NCBI GenBank assembly: GCA_019359315.1
Contig: JAHHHO010000004.1
Coordinates: forward strand, 62,001 to 126,000
Origin: Myxacorys californica WJT36-NPBG1
GTDB taxonomy: Bacteria > Cyanobacteriota > Cyanobacteriia > Leptolyngbyales > Leptolyngbyaceae
Length of the DNA: 64,000 nt
Direction of reading: 5' to 3'
Part shown: in pieces, positions 38,181 through 47,795 of the stretch
How positions within the stretch are numbered: position 1 is the stretch's first letter
How the letters are laid out: each line of letters starts with the position of its first letter
Notes under the pieces: model-generated
The model's input: the letters and a program-made list of their open reading frames with translations, nothing else
Told to the model about the DNA's origin: nothing
Database searches by the model: none
Translations under genes and position numbers: made by a program

Positions 38181-38918
38181 TTACTCCACCACATCAAACA
38201 GAACCGTCGTGAGATAGCGCTCTGCCCACTCCTCACCAAACGCCTTCTCCAGCACCCGCCGCGTCTTGTCATTCAACTGCTGTTGAGCGCAGTAATAGCG
38301 CTGCCCCGCCAAAATCTCATCCCGGCGTTCCGGCGTCGGAGCCGTCGCAATCGCCCGTTGACAATGCACCTCCAAATACTGAGTCACCCGTGACAAAAAC
38401 GCCGTTTCCTCCTCTGGATTCGTCGGACGCACCAGCAGACAGAAATTCGAGAAAATATCGCCCCATTCTGGAACCGGGCGCTGTTGAGAAAACTCCACCG
38501 TTGGCAATGCACTTAGACTGGCTTGATATTCCACAGACAGCGATCGCGCCTCATTTGTAGGCGACAGATCCACGATCGCCATACTAATCGCCTGTCCGCG
38601 ACCCCCGACCAAATCTGTCCCAAACATCGGTAACGCATACTCCGGACGGGGAAACATAACGCAATGCAGAATATCCAACATTGTCCCCACTTTCGCAAGC
38701 TCCAAATGCAGCTTGCGAAACTGAGGAGCTTCATAGCACGCGTTCTCAATGGTCAACTTTTCGCCTTCCATCCGTCCTTCGACATAGCCCAAATCCTCTG
38801 GTAATCGGTACGGAGACAGATCTAGATAACGCTGCCATGTGGATTCGATCGCGTTCGCTAAATTTCGGATTAAGGGATGCTGCTGTTCACGAATAGACGA
38901 GGCTGAGAGGGAAGACAT
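38181..38918 (-). CDS. pcyA: phycocyanobilin:ferredoxin oxidoreductase
   Basis: This enzyme reduces biliverdin IXalpha by four electrons, from ferredoxin, to phycocyanobilin, the chromophore of phycobilisomes and of phytochromes. The 245-residue length is normal. The conserved block FRKLHLELAKVGTMLDILHC contains the catalytic glutamate (Glu73) and histidine (His85), and PMFGTDLVGGRG contains the catalytic aspartate (Asp102), in the spacing known for PcyA. It is divergent from a kinase gene across about 60 bp and monocistronic. Confidence 0.98.
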   Translation of the reverse strand: MSSLSASSIREQQHPLIRNLANAIESTWQRYLDLSPYRLPEDLGYVEGRMEGEKLTIENACYEAPQFRKLHLELAKVGTMLDILHCVMFPRPEYALPMFGTDLVGGRGQAISMAIVDLSPTNEARSLSVEYQASLSALPTVEFSQQRPVPEWGDIFSNFCLLVRPTNPEEETAFLSRVTQYLEVHCQRAIATAPTPERRDEILAGQRYYCAQQQLNDKTRRVLEKAFGEEWAERYLTTVLFDVVE

Positions 38919-38977
38919 AGGAAAGGGATAAACAAGGTTTGTTTCAGGATATCAGTTTGAAGGTTGTGACAGAGGTT

Positions 38978-39832
38978 ATGGCGACTGTAAAGAGTAGACT
39001 GGGACAAACAATTGTGGGTCAAGTATTAAGCGATCGCTACATCATTGAACGAGAACTGGGTCAACAAGCGAGTCGATCGACCCTGCTTGCTAAAGATCTT
39101 CAGTCCAATCAACAGGTGGTCATTAAGCTTCTATCCGTCGATGAGAAGGTGCGACAGGACGATTTGAACCTGTTTGAGCAGGAGGCAGAAATTCTCAAGT
39201 CCCTGTCTCATCCTTGCATTCCAACCTACTTAGACTATTTTCAGCAGGCTTCTTCGAGTGGGCGATCGCTGGCATTGGTGCAGAGCTATGTAAATGGTCG
39301 ATCGCTCGAAGACTGCTTTACCGCCAAACGCAACTTTACTGAGGCAGAAGCCAAGCAAATTGCAAAGTCAATCTTATACATTCTGATTTATTTGCAGAGC
39401 CGCCGTCCCGCGATCGTGCATCGGGATATCAAGCCCAGCAGCATTATCCTTGCTAATAAAAAAGTCCATTTAGTCGATTTTGGCTCGGTCAGAACGCTGT
39501 TTAATCAGCACAACGGAATTGCCTTTACACTCCTCAGCCCGCACGATTACTCACCCCCAGAACAGTCAAGTGGACAGGCATTAACGGCATCCGATTTGTA
39601 TAGTTTGGGGCTGACCATCATTGCGATCGTCACGGGCAAACGCCCCTTTCAATTACCGCACAAAGACCACCGCATCGATTTTGAACAACTCAATTGTGAA
39701 CCGTGGTCTAACCTCACTCCAGAATTTGCAGATTGGCTCATGTGGATGACAGAAATTGATCTAGAGAACCGCTTGAAATCTGCAATGCAAGCGCTGCAAG
39801 CTTTGGATGCGGCTCAAGTGAGAAGGGCATAG
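38978..39832 (+). CDS. Ser/Thr protein kinase (minimal domain)
   Basis: A 284-residue protein that is little more than a kinase domain; the start at 38978 (MATVKSRLGQTIVGQVL) has AGAGG close upstream. The ATP lysine is in VVIKLL, the catalytic loop is VHRDIKPSSI and the metal motif is VDFGSV. The activation segment reads HDYSPPEQSSG instead of the more usual GTxGYMPPEQ. No sensor or membrane domain follows. It stands 40 bp before a second kinase gene, so the two may be co-transcribed and arose by duplication. Confidence 0.9.
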   Translation: MATVKSRLGQTIVGQVLSDRYIIERELGQQASRSTLLAKDLQSNQQVVIKLLSVDEKVRQDDLNLFEQEAEILKSLSHPCIPTYLDYFQQASSSGRSLALVQSYVNGRSLEDCFTAKRNFTEAEAKQIAKSILYILIYLQSRRPAIVHRDIKPSSIILANKKVHLVDFGSVRTLFNQHNGIAFTLLSPHDYSPPEQSSGQALTASDLYSLGLTIIAIVTGKRPFQLPHKDHRIDFEQLNCEPWSNLTPEFADWLMWMTEIDLENRLKSAMQALQALDAAQVRRA

Positions 39833-39872
39833 GATAGAGGCAGCGATCGAGAATGCATTTCAGACAACGCTT

Positions 39873-41273
39873 ATGTATCTCCTAGCAAATCGGTATCAGC
39901 TTGAACGGCAACTGGGCAAGAAAGCAGGCCGACAGACGTTTCTCGCCCGAGATACTCAGACCGACACTCTTGTGGTGATCAAACTGCTCCTGTTTGGCAG
40001 TGATTTTGAGTGGGATGACCTCAAACTATTTGAGCGTGAAGCCGCAACGCTACAAGGACTGTCTCATGCGGCGATTCCAAGCTATCTAGATTATTTCGAG
40101 GTGGATGAACCCGCTCGTAAAGGGTTTGCCCTCGTTCAAACCTATATTGATGCTCTGTCGCTAGAACAACACCTAAAAGCCGGACGCACCTTTAGCAAAA
40201 CAGATGTTCAGCAGCTTGCTCAAGACTTATTGGAGATCCTGACCTATTTACACCAGCGTCAACCGTCTGTCATTCATCGCGATATCAAACCGAGTAACAT
40301 TTTGCTGGGAAACCGTTCTGGGAATAGTCCCGGTCAGGTTTATCTGGTTGATTTTGGGTCTGTGCAAAACTGCGTTGCTAAAGAAGGCGGCACAAGGACG
40401 ATCGTTGGAACCTATGGTTACATGCCACCCGAGCAGTTTGGCGGACGGGTTGCTCCGGCGTCTGACCTGTATGGTTTGGGGACAACGCTCATCTACCTTG
40501 CAACGGGGCAACACCCGGCTGACCTGCCGCAAGATGACTTGCGCATTGAGTTTGAATCGTTGGTGAGCCTCCGTCCAGCACTGGTGAAGTGGCTGAGACA
40601 GATGACAGAACCAAGCCTAAAGAAGCGATTTCGCACCGCCCAAGAAGCACTCAATGCGCTCCAAGCTCCGCAAGTTTCATCAGTTACGGTTCAACAAATT
40701 GCGGTTCGACAGCCCGTAGGCAGCAAGATTCGTCTCACTCAAACCAGCCGAGCCTTTGAAGTTCTGATTCCGCCGAGCGGGCTTCATGTTGCAGGATTCT
40801 TCATGGCTCCCTTTGCGATCGCGTGGAATTCCTTTATTTTCTTTTGGTCGCTGTTTGCCCTCCAGATTCCATTTCCATTGAATATTCCATTTCTGCTGTT
40901 TTCCCTTCCGTTCTGGAGCGTTGGCATCACGATGGCGTTTGGCGTTTTGTTTCCGATGTTTGGCTCGATGCGCCTAAAAATTGATGCTGAAAAGATTTCA
41001 CAAACCTGGGAAATGTTTGGATTTGAGTACTCGCGTCCGCGTCCAGATCCACGTCAAAGTATCTATAAGCTCGTCTACATTCCCAGGCATTCGGTCAAAG
41101 ATTCGGATGGCGATCGCGTCCAAAAGCCTGCCGTGCTTGAAATTCGTACCAACTGGAAAGAGTTTCGACTGACGGCAACCAAGGAAGGACTTGGAATTAC
41201 AAGTGAAGCCGAACTGGAATGGGTCGCAAACGAGTTGAGCCAGTGGCTAAACATGCCGATTGAGCGAGGATAG
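39873..41273 (+). CDS. Ser/Thr protein kinase with C-terminal membrane and PH-like region
   Basis: A 466-residue protein. The kinase domain (about 1-265) has VVIKLL, IHRDIKPSNILLG, VDFGSVQ and the activation segment GTYGYMPPEQFGG. Residues about 300-350 form two hydrophobic helices (FFMAPFAIAWNSFIFFWSLF and INIPF-like LLFSLPFWSVGITMAFGVLF), and the rest is a beta-rich soluble tail (LKIDAEKISQTWEMFGFE). This layout recurs in cyanobacteria. It could sense an envelope condition. Confidence 0.9.
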   Translation: MYLLANRYQLERQLGKKAGRQTFLARDTQTDTLVVIKLLLFGSDFEWDDLKLFEREAATLQGLSHAAIPSYLDYFEVDEPARKGFALVQTYIDALSLEQHLKAGRTFSKTDVQQLAQDLLEILTYLHQRQPSVIHRDIKPSNILLGNRSGNSPGQVYLVDFGSVQNCVAKEGGTRTIVGTYGYMPPEQFGGRVAPASDLYGLGTTLIYLATGQHPADLPQDDLRIEFESLVSLRPALVKWLRQMTEPSLKKRFRTAQEALNALQAPQVSSVTVQQIAVRQPVGSKIRLTQTSRAFEVLIPPSGLHVAGFFMAPFAIAWNSFIFFWSLFALQIPFPLNIPFLLFSLPFWSVGITMAFGVLFPMFGSMRLKIDAEKISQTWEMFGFEYSRPRPDPRQSIYKLVYIPRHSVKDSDGDRVQKPAVLEIRTNWKEFRLTATKEGLGITSEAELEWVANELSQWLNMPIERG

Positions 41274-41301
41274 TGTGTTCCCGTCCCTTCGCCCCTTAGA
41301 A

Positions 41302-41341
41302 TGGAGACGACTAACTGGAGACGACACTAACTGGAGACGAC
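41302..41341. repeat. three copies of TGGAGACGAC leading up to the tatA start
   Basis: Copies at 41302-41311, 41316-41325 and 41332-41341 each contain a GGAG ribosome-binding core. Only the last is correctly placed for the tatA ATG, 7 bases away. They look like slippage copies of the ribosome site. Confidence 0.8.
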
Positions 41342-41342
41342 T

Positions 41343-41516
41343 ATGTTTAACCTGGGCTGGACTGAAGTGGTCATTGTCGGTGTCGTTGCAATTCTGATTT
41401 TTGGTCCAAAGAAGATTCCAGAGTTAGGTGGCGCGTTTGGGAAGACGTTGCGGAGTTTTAAGGAGGGAATCACGAAGTCAGGGGGTGACGAGGACGATCA
41501 TGCCTCTGACGAATAG
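41343..41516 (+). CDS. tatA: twin-arginine translocase TatA/E-type subunit
   Basis: A 57-residue protein too short to be obvious as an open frame but clear by pattern: MFNLGWTEVVIVGVVAILIF with GPKKIPELGGAFGKTLRSFK and an acidic tail. It has the TatA layout: one membrane helix, the FGPKKxPELG hinge, an amphipathic helix. TatA forms the pore that moves folded proteins with twin-arginine signals across thylakoid or plasma membranes. It converges with cphA. Confidence 0.95.
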   Translation: MFNLGWTEVVIVGVVAILIFGPKKIPELGGAFGKTLRSFKEGITKSGGDEDDHASDE

Positions 41517-41600
41517 GGAAATAGCAGCCAACAATAGGCGGAGCCAATGATTGATCTGTGAATGCCCTCGATCATCGGCTCCATCTGCGTAATTCTCCAA

Positions 41601-44318
41601 TTAGACACCTGAATGAGTTGAGACAGCCTCTTTAGACTGAATCGCCTCTGAGGCAACGATCGCTCTCCTCTCTGCTCCGCTTGATTCAACAGACGCGATC
41701 ACCTGAACTGGATTGCGCTCCTCAATCAATTGAATCGCGCGATTGACGCTTTCAGGTAGAATCACGACGAGACTTCCAGGGGACGCACTATCTAACGCAG
41801 TATGAACGGCAGTCGTCTCATCTAAGATGACATCGTGCTGAGCGTTGGCGTTGGCTTGAGTGATACCGAGCTGAATCCAGTTTGCCGCATCGCCGCGATC
41901 GCGCCCCCGCGTGTCGTCGTCTTCTTTGATGATGATGCGATCGAAGATGCCTGCCGAAAGCCGTCCCAGCATCACTAGATCCTCGTTGCGGCGATCACCC
42001 GGACTGCCAATTACCCCAATGCGTTCACCCGTCGTCCAATTTCGCACAAATCCACCGAGTGCCTCATAGCTGTGGACATTGTGAGCATAATCAACCAAGG
42101 CATGGAACCGTCCTAAATCAAATAGATTCATTCGTCCAGGAGTCTGCTTGGTGGAGGCCTGGAACGTCACGAGCGCCGCTCGAATGTCTTCGATCCGCAC
42201 GCCTTGAGCGAAGGCCGCTAAGCTTGCTGCTAATGCATTCGCAATCATAAAGGGCGCTCGTCCACCTAAGGTTAAGGGGACATTGACCGCTTGCTCAATC
42301 CGGAGCGTCCAGTCGCCTTTGAGGATGGATAGATACCCGTTTTCATAGACCGCCGCCAGTCCACCGCGTTGAGAATGAGCGCGAATCAGCTCATTCTCAG
42401 GATTCATGGAGAAATAAGTGACTTGAGCAGAAGTGCGTTCTGCCATCGCTGAAACTAACGGATCGTCAGCATTTAATACCGCATATCCATTGGGCATTGT
42501 GGTTTCTGCAATCACGCCCTTCACTTTCGCCATTGCCTCAATGCTGTTGATATCTCCCAAGCCCAAGTGATCGGCAGCGACGTTGAGGACAACGCCCACA
42601 TCACACTGATTGAAGGCTAAGCCCGATCGCAGAATTCCGCCTCTTGCACTTTCTAAGACCGCAACTTCGACGGTCGGATCTTGCAAAATCAGTTGGGCGC
42701 TCTGAGGCCCGGTGTTGTCTCCCGGTTCAACCAGGTACTCCCCAATATACGTTCCGTCGGTGGTCGTATATCCAACGATCTGGTTCGTTTGCTTGAAAAT
42801 GTGGGCGATCAGGCGCGTGGTAGTGGTTTTACCGTTCGTTCCCGTAATCGCAATGATTGGCACACGACTAGGTGTTCCAGGAGGGAACAGCATGTCGATG
42901 ACGGGTTCTGCAACGTTGCGAGGAATGCCTTCACTGGGACAAACGTGCATCCGGAACCCAGGCGCGGCATTGACTTCAACAATCACCGCATCGACATCGC
43001 GCAAGGGCCGGGAAATATCGGAGGTGACAATATCAATTCCCGCAATGTCTAATCCGATGATTTTAACGACCCGTTGAGCTAACCAGGCATTTTCAGGGTG
43101 AATATCATCGGTGCGATCGATGGCGATTCCTCCTGTACTCAAATTGGCCGTTGATCGCAGATAAAATACTTCTCCCGGCTCTAATACGGTGTCGAGCGTG
43201 TAGCCTTTTTGATCGAGCAACTCCCACGAGGTGCGATCGACCTCAATTTTGGTCAGCACATTGTCGTGTCCTGTCCCTCGACGCGGATCGCGGTTGGTTT
43301 CCTCGATCAACTCTGAAATTGTAGAATGCCCGTTCCCGACTACATGCGCCGGAACCCGTTCTGCCACGGCAACCACTTTGCCATTCACCACCAGAACCCG
43401 GTGATCGCGCCCCTCATAGAACCGCTCGACAATCACTGACTTAGACACCGCTTTTGCCACATCGTACCCTGCTTCCGCTTGTTTCCAACTGGTGATGTTG
43501 ATTGTGATGCCGCGTCCGTGATTGCCGTTGAGTGGTTTGATGACGATTGGATAGCCCCCAACATCTGCGATCGCGTCTTCGAGTTCATCCAAATAGCTCA
43601 CCACCGTTCCCCTAGGAACCGGAACCCCTGCCGCCCGCAGCACTTGCTTTGTCCCTTCTTTATCTGAAGCCAGTTCGACGCCTAAAATGCTGGTATGACC
43701 ACTCAGAGTTGCCTGGATGCGCTTTTGGTGTGCGCCATAGCCGAGTTGGATCATGGCACGAGCGCTGACCTCCATCCAGGGAATGTCTCTTGCCTCTGCT
43801 TCTTTGATCAGCGCTTCAGTACTCGGACCCAAAGCTGCCTCTGCCGCAAGATCTCGCAGATCCTTTAAATCCTGCTCCAATTCTGACTCTGGGTAAGATC
43901 CTTGCTCAATGATGCTCTGGCAAATTCGCACTGCCGCCCGCGCTGCGTACCGCCCCGCTTGCTCATTCTGGTACTCGATCACCACCTGATAGGTGCCAGG
44001 TTCTGCCGTTTCGCGAGTCCGTCCAAACCCAACTTCCATGCCCGCCAGTTCTTGCAGTTCTAAAGCGACATGCTCGACAATATGCCCCATCATGGTTCCG
44101 TTTTGCATGCGACTTAAAAAGCCCCCGCGACACCCAGGAGAGCAGAAATGTTCGACGAGAGACGGCAACGTGCGGACTAATCCCTCATAGAAGCCTGGAA
44201 TTTCGTTAGATGGTATTTCTGCCAGCGTCTCTAAATCGAGGCGCATCACAATCAGTTTGGGACGGCGGATGCTCCAGTAATTGGGGCCACGTAATGTCAG
44301 AATCTTCAGAATCTTCAT
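41601..44318 (-). CDS. cphA: cyanophycin synthetase
   Basis: This 905-residue enzyme polymerises aspartate and arginine into cyanophycin, a nitrogen store, with ATP. It has three parts: an N-terminal domain (about 1-160), an ATP-grasp domain (about 210-470, GYPIVIKPLNGNHGRGITIN), and a Mur-ligase-like domain with P-loop GTNGKTTTTR at residues 493-502. Length and order are canonical. It lies downstream of cphB on the same strand, 450 bp apart, the order seen in many cyanobacteria, though the gap suggests its own promoter. Confidence 0.98.
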   Translation of the reverse strand: MKILKILTLRGPNYWSIRRPKLIVMRLDLETLAEIPSNEIPGFYEGLVRTLPSLVEHFCSPGCRGGFLSRMQNGTMMGHIVEHVALELQELAGMEVGFGRTRETAEPGTYQVVIEYQNEQAGRYAARAAVRICQSIIEQGSYPESELEQDLKDLRDLAAEAALGPSTEALIKEAEARDIPWMEVSARAMIQLGYGAHQKRIQATLSGHTSILGVELASDKEGTKQVLRAAGVPVPRGTVVSYLDELEDAIADVGGYPIVIKPLNGNHGRGITINITSWKQAEAGYDVAKAVSKSVIVERFYEGRDHRVLVVNGKVVAVAERVPAHVVGNGHSTISELIEETNRDPRRGTGHDNVLTKIEVDRTSWELLDQKGYTLDTVLEPGEVFYLRSTANLSTGGIAIDRTDDIHPENAWLAQRVVKIIGLDIAGIDIVTSDISRPLRDVDAVIVEVNAAPGFRMHVCPSEGIPRNVAEPVIDMLFPPGTPSRVPIIAITGTNGKTTTTRLIAHIFKQTNQIVGYTTTDGTYIGEYLVEPGDNTGPQSAQLILQDPTVEVAVLESARGGILRSGLAFNQCDVGVVLNVAADHLGLGDINSIEAMAKVKGVIAETTMPNGYAVLNADDPLVSAMAERTSAQVTYFSMNPENELIRAHSQRGGLAAVYENGYLSILKGDWTLRIEQAVNVPLTLGGRAPFMIANALAASLAAFAQGVRIEDIRAALVTFQASTKQTPGRMNLFDLGRFHALVDYAHNVHSYEALGGFVRNWTTGERIGVIGSPGDRRNEDLVMLGRLSAGIFDRIIIKEDDDTRGRDRGDAANWIQLGITQANANAQHDVILDETTAVHTALDSASPGSLVVILPESVNRAIQLIEERNPVQVIASVESSGAERRAIVASEAIQSKEAVSTHSGV

Positions 44319-44768
44319 ATGAACGACGTAGAGGGGTTACGGACTGGCAGATAGAAGCGGAAATCAATTCGCGATCGCGGAGCGAGCTTCCCTTGGAATC
44401 GCAAAGCGTTGCTGTTGAGTCGTGGCACGCAATCGCCTTTGCCAATCGGGTCAGTTATCCAGTGTGAGCGGTAAGAACCTCATGAAACTGTCCAGGATAA
44501 ACAGTTTGTGCGATAAAGCGTCTCTGCAATTAACGTCAGTCTAGCTTACTAGAGGCTTGAGAACCGGTTGGTCATCAATGCACTATCTCAGGAAATTGCC
44601 TTTGAACACCTTGAACAATTGTCCGAGAGGCAACGAAGCAACATGTTAGTCAGCCTTGACCTAAACAATTAGGCGTTAAGAATGACTATGGTTTGATTCA
44701 GGAATCACTGTGGTTTGATCAGAAATGCTGGTTTGATCAAAGCTGATTGTGCCCTAGTGATCAGCGCT
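44319..44768. other. 450-bp gap between cphB and cphA
   Basis: No gene is supported. TGGTTTGAT recurs three times between about 44692 and 44742, a short imperfect direct repeat. The cphA promoter should be here. Confidence 0.5.
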
Positions 44769-45620
44769 TCAGTGAGTTGGAAGGATCATTTTGCGCTTGC
44801 CTAAGTCAAAGCAGCAACCTGCGTTCAGGATATGGACACGCAAATTGCTAATGCACAACGGATCAGTTCGGTTTACGTCAGCTTGATTGGTATACGTCAT
44901 CTCGCCTGGATCAACAATGGTAACGGCTCCTTTTCCCATCACTTGTAATCTGCCATCGCCTTCAAACACAGCGCAGGTATCTTCATCAATGCCAACGCCC
45001 AAGCGATCGTGGTGTCCAGCGATCGCGCTCATCAGCCGCGCCATCCGATTCCGATTATGAAAATGCTGATCCACAATGACTTCTGGAATAATGCCCAGCC
45101 CCAAAGTCATATCCACCATGGAATGATTTGGCGTTTCCCCGCTCCCGCCGCCTGCGATCATGTGATGTCCCATTACCGCCGCCCCAGCACTGGTTCCCGC
45201 TAAGGTCACTTCCCCCGCTTGAGCGCGCGATCGCAAAATCGTCATCATCGGCGTATCCGCCAAGATCCCGCACAGCCGAATCTGATCACCGCCCGTCATA
45301 AACACACCCGTGCAGTCCGAGACATACTCCTGCAAAATCGGATCACTGCACTGGTTGCGATCGCAGATGTTGAGAACCTCGATCGCTTTTGCGCCCATGG
45401 TTTGGAAAATGCTGCGATAGCGTTCACCAATTAAGGTGGGTTCGCGGGAGGCACACGGTAAGATGGCAATGCGAGCATCTTCGCCACCAGAGCGCCCAAA
45501 AAAGCTATGGAGGATTTCGCAGCCGTGGACTTTATCTTCTGCTCCCCCAATAACCATAATGGCAGTTTGAGTGCGTTGAGGCATCGTTGATTCGAGAGAT
45601 TGCAAGGCTAAATGTAGCAT
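44769..45620 (-). CDS. cphB: cyanophycinase
   Basis: A serine-type exopeptidase of family S51 that degrades cyanophycin to beta-Asp-Arg dipeptides. I start it at 45620 (MLHLALQSLESTMPQRTQ), giving 283 residues; a start at 45584 (MPQRTQTAIMVIGGAEDK) would also fit, while 63 further codons upstream look non-conserved. The nucleophile lies in GTSAGAAVMG, and VIGGAEDK opens the fold. It forms the cyanophycin pair with cphA. Confidence 0.95.
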   Translation of the reverse strand: MLHLALQSLESTMPQRTQTAIMVIGGAEDKVHGCEILHSFFGRSGGEDARIAILPCASREPTLIGERYRSIFQTMGAKAIEVLNICDRNQCSDPILQEYVSDCTGVFMTGGDQIRLCGILADTPMMTILRSRAQAGEVTLAGTSAGAAVMGHHMIAGGGSGETPNHSMVDMTLGLGIIPEVIVDQHFHNRNRMARLMSAIAGHHDRLGVGIDEDTCAVFEGDGRLQVMGKGAVTIVDPGEMTYTNQADVNRTDPLCISNLRVHILNAGCCFDLGKRKMILPTH

Positions 45621-45940
45621 GAGAAAGACTATGGGGTAAGGGTTTGGGGAATTTAAGCCGTTAGGGGACAAGCTGGTTAGATCAGCACCGCTCAATTTTG
45701 TAAGTTTTAATTTTAGAAGGTCAAGTTGAGATGATGAAGATAGGTTAGATACGAAATTGAGCAATAAGCTCACAATCCGTCCTGACTCATTCATTTGCTG
45801 ACGAACCAATCAGCCTTTCTAAGCCATTGGCGCTGATCGATTTTTACTCATGGGTTTCTACTTAAAGGGCTGAACTAACAAAGGGCCGAACTAGCGGCTT
45901 TACTTGGGTTCAGCTCCACGATTCACAAATAACTTTTTTT
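45621..45940. other. divergent gap between cphB and trmD
   Basis: It should contain both promoters. An AAGGGC(T/C)GAACTA motif is repeated at about 45876-45900. I see no clear NtcA site. Confidence 0.45.
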
Positions 45941-46681
45941 ATGCGTTTTGATATTGTCACTCTGTTTCCTGATTTCTTTGGGTCTCCGCTCAGTTCTGGG
46001 TTGCTTGGAAAAGCATTAGCGAAAGGGATTGCAGAGGTTTATCTCACCAATCCACGAGACTTTGCGATCGACAAACATCGTCGGGTAGATGATGAGCCGT
46101 ATGGCGGCGGTGTCGGAATGCTGATGAAGCCTGAACCGATCTTTGCGGCAGTTGAATCTTTGCCTGTTTTGCCCCGTCGAGATGTGATTTTTGTGACGCC
46201 TCAAGGTCAAGCGATGGATCAACCACTGTTGAAAAATTTATCTTTAAACTTTGATCAAATTATCATTATTTGCGGACATTATGAGGGCGTTGATGAACGA
46301 GTCATGCAGCTTGTTACGCGCGAAGTATCGTTGGGCGATTTTGTTTTAACCTGCGGTGAAATTCCGGCTTTAGCCTTATTAAATGGGACGATTCGACTGT
46401 TGCCCGGAACGGTGGGTAAAGAAGAATCGCTCAAAGCAGAAAGCTTTGAAGCAGGCTTGCTCGACTATCCGCAATACACTCGCCCGCCTGTGTTTCGAGA
46501 GTTGGAAGTGCCGCCCGTTTTGCGATCGGGCAATCATGCCGAAATTGATCGCTGGCGCAGGCAGCAGCAGCAAGAGCGCACCCGCGATCGCCGTCCTGAT
46601 CTGTACCAACAGTGGTTGGATCAAGAGAAATTGAAAGACTCAGCTTTAGAGAAATCGCAGAAATGGGAATGCGAAACGTAG
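45941..46681 (+). CDS. trmD: tRNA (guanine37-N1)-methyltransferase
   Basis: A SPOUT-fold enzyme that methylates G37 next to the anticodon with SAM, preventing frameshifts. The protein opens MRFDIVTLFPDFF, contains GGGVGMLMKPEPIF, and the knot motif CGHYEGVDERV, ending the conserved core at LGDFVLTCGEIPAL. The 246-residue length is typical. It is the first gene of a possible plus-strand run with the DUF1517 gene and ispF. Confidence 0.98.
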   Translation: MRFDIVTLFPDFFGSPLSSGLLGKALAKGIAEVYLTNPRDFAIDKHRRVDDEPYGGGVGMLMKPEPIFAAVESLPVLPRRDVIFVTPQGQAMDQPLLKNLSLNFDQIIIICGHYEGVDERVMQLVTREVSLGDFVLTCGEIPALALLNGTIRLLPGTVGKEESLKAESFEAGLLDYPQYTRPPVFRELEVPPVLRSGNHAEIDRWRRQQQQERTRDRRPDLYQQWLDQEKLKDSALEKSQKWECET

Positions 46682-46746
46682 AATGGGGAAGTGTAGTTAC
46701 AAGTCTGTTCATGGCCGACTTCAAGCTTACGGACGATTTTTAAGTT

Positions 46747-47727
46747 ATGTTAAAGCCCTTCTCTCAGCTGCTGAGTGCGACGATCGCGAGCTATTGCCTG
46801 CTCAACTCGTTCAGCATGCCAGTGCCCAGTTCTCTTAAATCCCAAGCGTGGCGCGTTGAGCAAGCCGCCCTTGCCAAAAGCAGTGGAGGACGCAGCCGGG
46901 GTGGATCGTTTAATCGCTCAACGCCCTCCAATAATGGGAGCCAGCGATCGCCAGAAAATTCTCGTGGGTCTGGAGGCGGTTATGGCTATGGCGGTGGTTA
47001 TGGCGGTTATGGTTATGGCGGCGGCTATGGCTATGGAACCTCGGTAGGCGGCGGGTTGTTCGGTTTAATGGCGCTGCTAGCGGTAGGCGGCGTTGGGCTA
47101 GTGGTTTGGTATCTGATCTGGGCCAACAGAGGCAAGCGATCGGCAGGTAGCACTGAGCTAACGAATGACATCGTAACAGTCAGTAAAATTCAGGTGGCTT
47201 TGCTGGCTCAAGGCAAAGCAATTCAGTCCCAGCTTGCCCAAATTGTTGAAACGGCAGATCTAGACACCCCAGAAGGACGGCAGCAGCATGTTCAAGAAGC
47301 CGCTTTAGCGTTGTTGCGAATGCCGGAAAATTGGTCGCATGTGCAGACGGCTTCCGAAACGGTAAAATCGCTGAACGAAGGCGAGAGCTTGTTTGAGAAA
47401 TGGTCGATCATCGAGCGGACTAAATACACCGAAGAAACGCTAACCAACGTTGGTGGTAAGGTCACTCACAAAGACTACACGCTAGAGCCAGACCAAGAGC
47501 CAGCGTCCTACATTGTGGTGACACTACTGGTTGGAACGGCGGACGATAAACCGCTATTTCAAGAGGTGCGAACCACTGAAGCGCTGAAAGAGGTGTTGGC
47601 AAAAATTTCTAGCCTCAGTCCTGACTACCTGATGATTTTTGAACTGCTGTGGACGCCTCAAGCAGAAGGAGACAGTCTGACCTACGATGAATTGCTGACC
47701 GAGTATTCCGATATGCTGCAAATTTGA
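46747..47727 (+). CDS. DUF1517 family membrane protein
   Basis: A 326-residue protein with an N-terminal signal region, a Ser/Gly-rich part containing a Gly-Tyr repeat (GGGYGYGGGYGGYGYGGG, about residues 75-100), one membrane helix (FGLMALLAVGGVGLVVWYLI) and a soluble C-terminal domain (KIQVALLAQGKAIQSQLAQI ...). This matches the plastid- and cyanobacteria-wide DUF1517 family. Its role is unclear to me. Confidence 0.88.
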   Translation: MLKPFSQLLSATIASYCLLNSFSMPVPSSLKSQAWRVEQAALAKSSGGRSRGGSFNRSTPSNNGSQRSPENSRGSGGGYGYGGGYGGYGYGGGYGYGTSVGGGLFGLMALLAVGGVGLVVWYLIWANRGKRSAGSTELTNDIVTVSKIQVALLAQGKAIQSQLAQIVETADLDTPEGRQQHVQEAALALLRMPENWSHVQTASETVKSLNEGESLFEKWSIIERTKYTEETLTNVGGKVTHKDYTLEPDQEPASYIVVTLLVGTADDKPLFQEVRTTEALKEVLAKISSLSPDYLMIFELLWTPQAEGDSLTYDELLTEYSDMLQI

Positions 47728-47795
47728 TCGAGATTTCAAGCAGAGTCGTTACGCGGCATAATCGGTTAGGTGATGCGAGTAATTGATCTAACAGA

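Noticed and set aside
44210-44467. Plus-strand open frame antisense to the start of cphA
   Set aside because: It is mostly a shadow of the cphA coding sequence.
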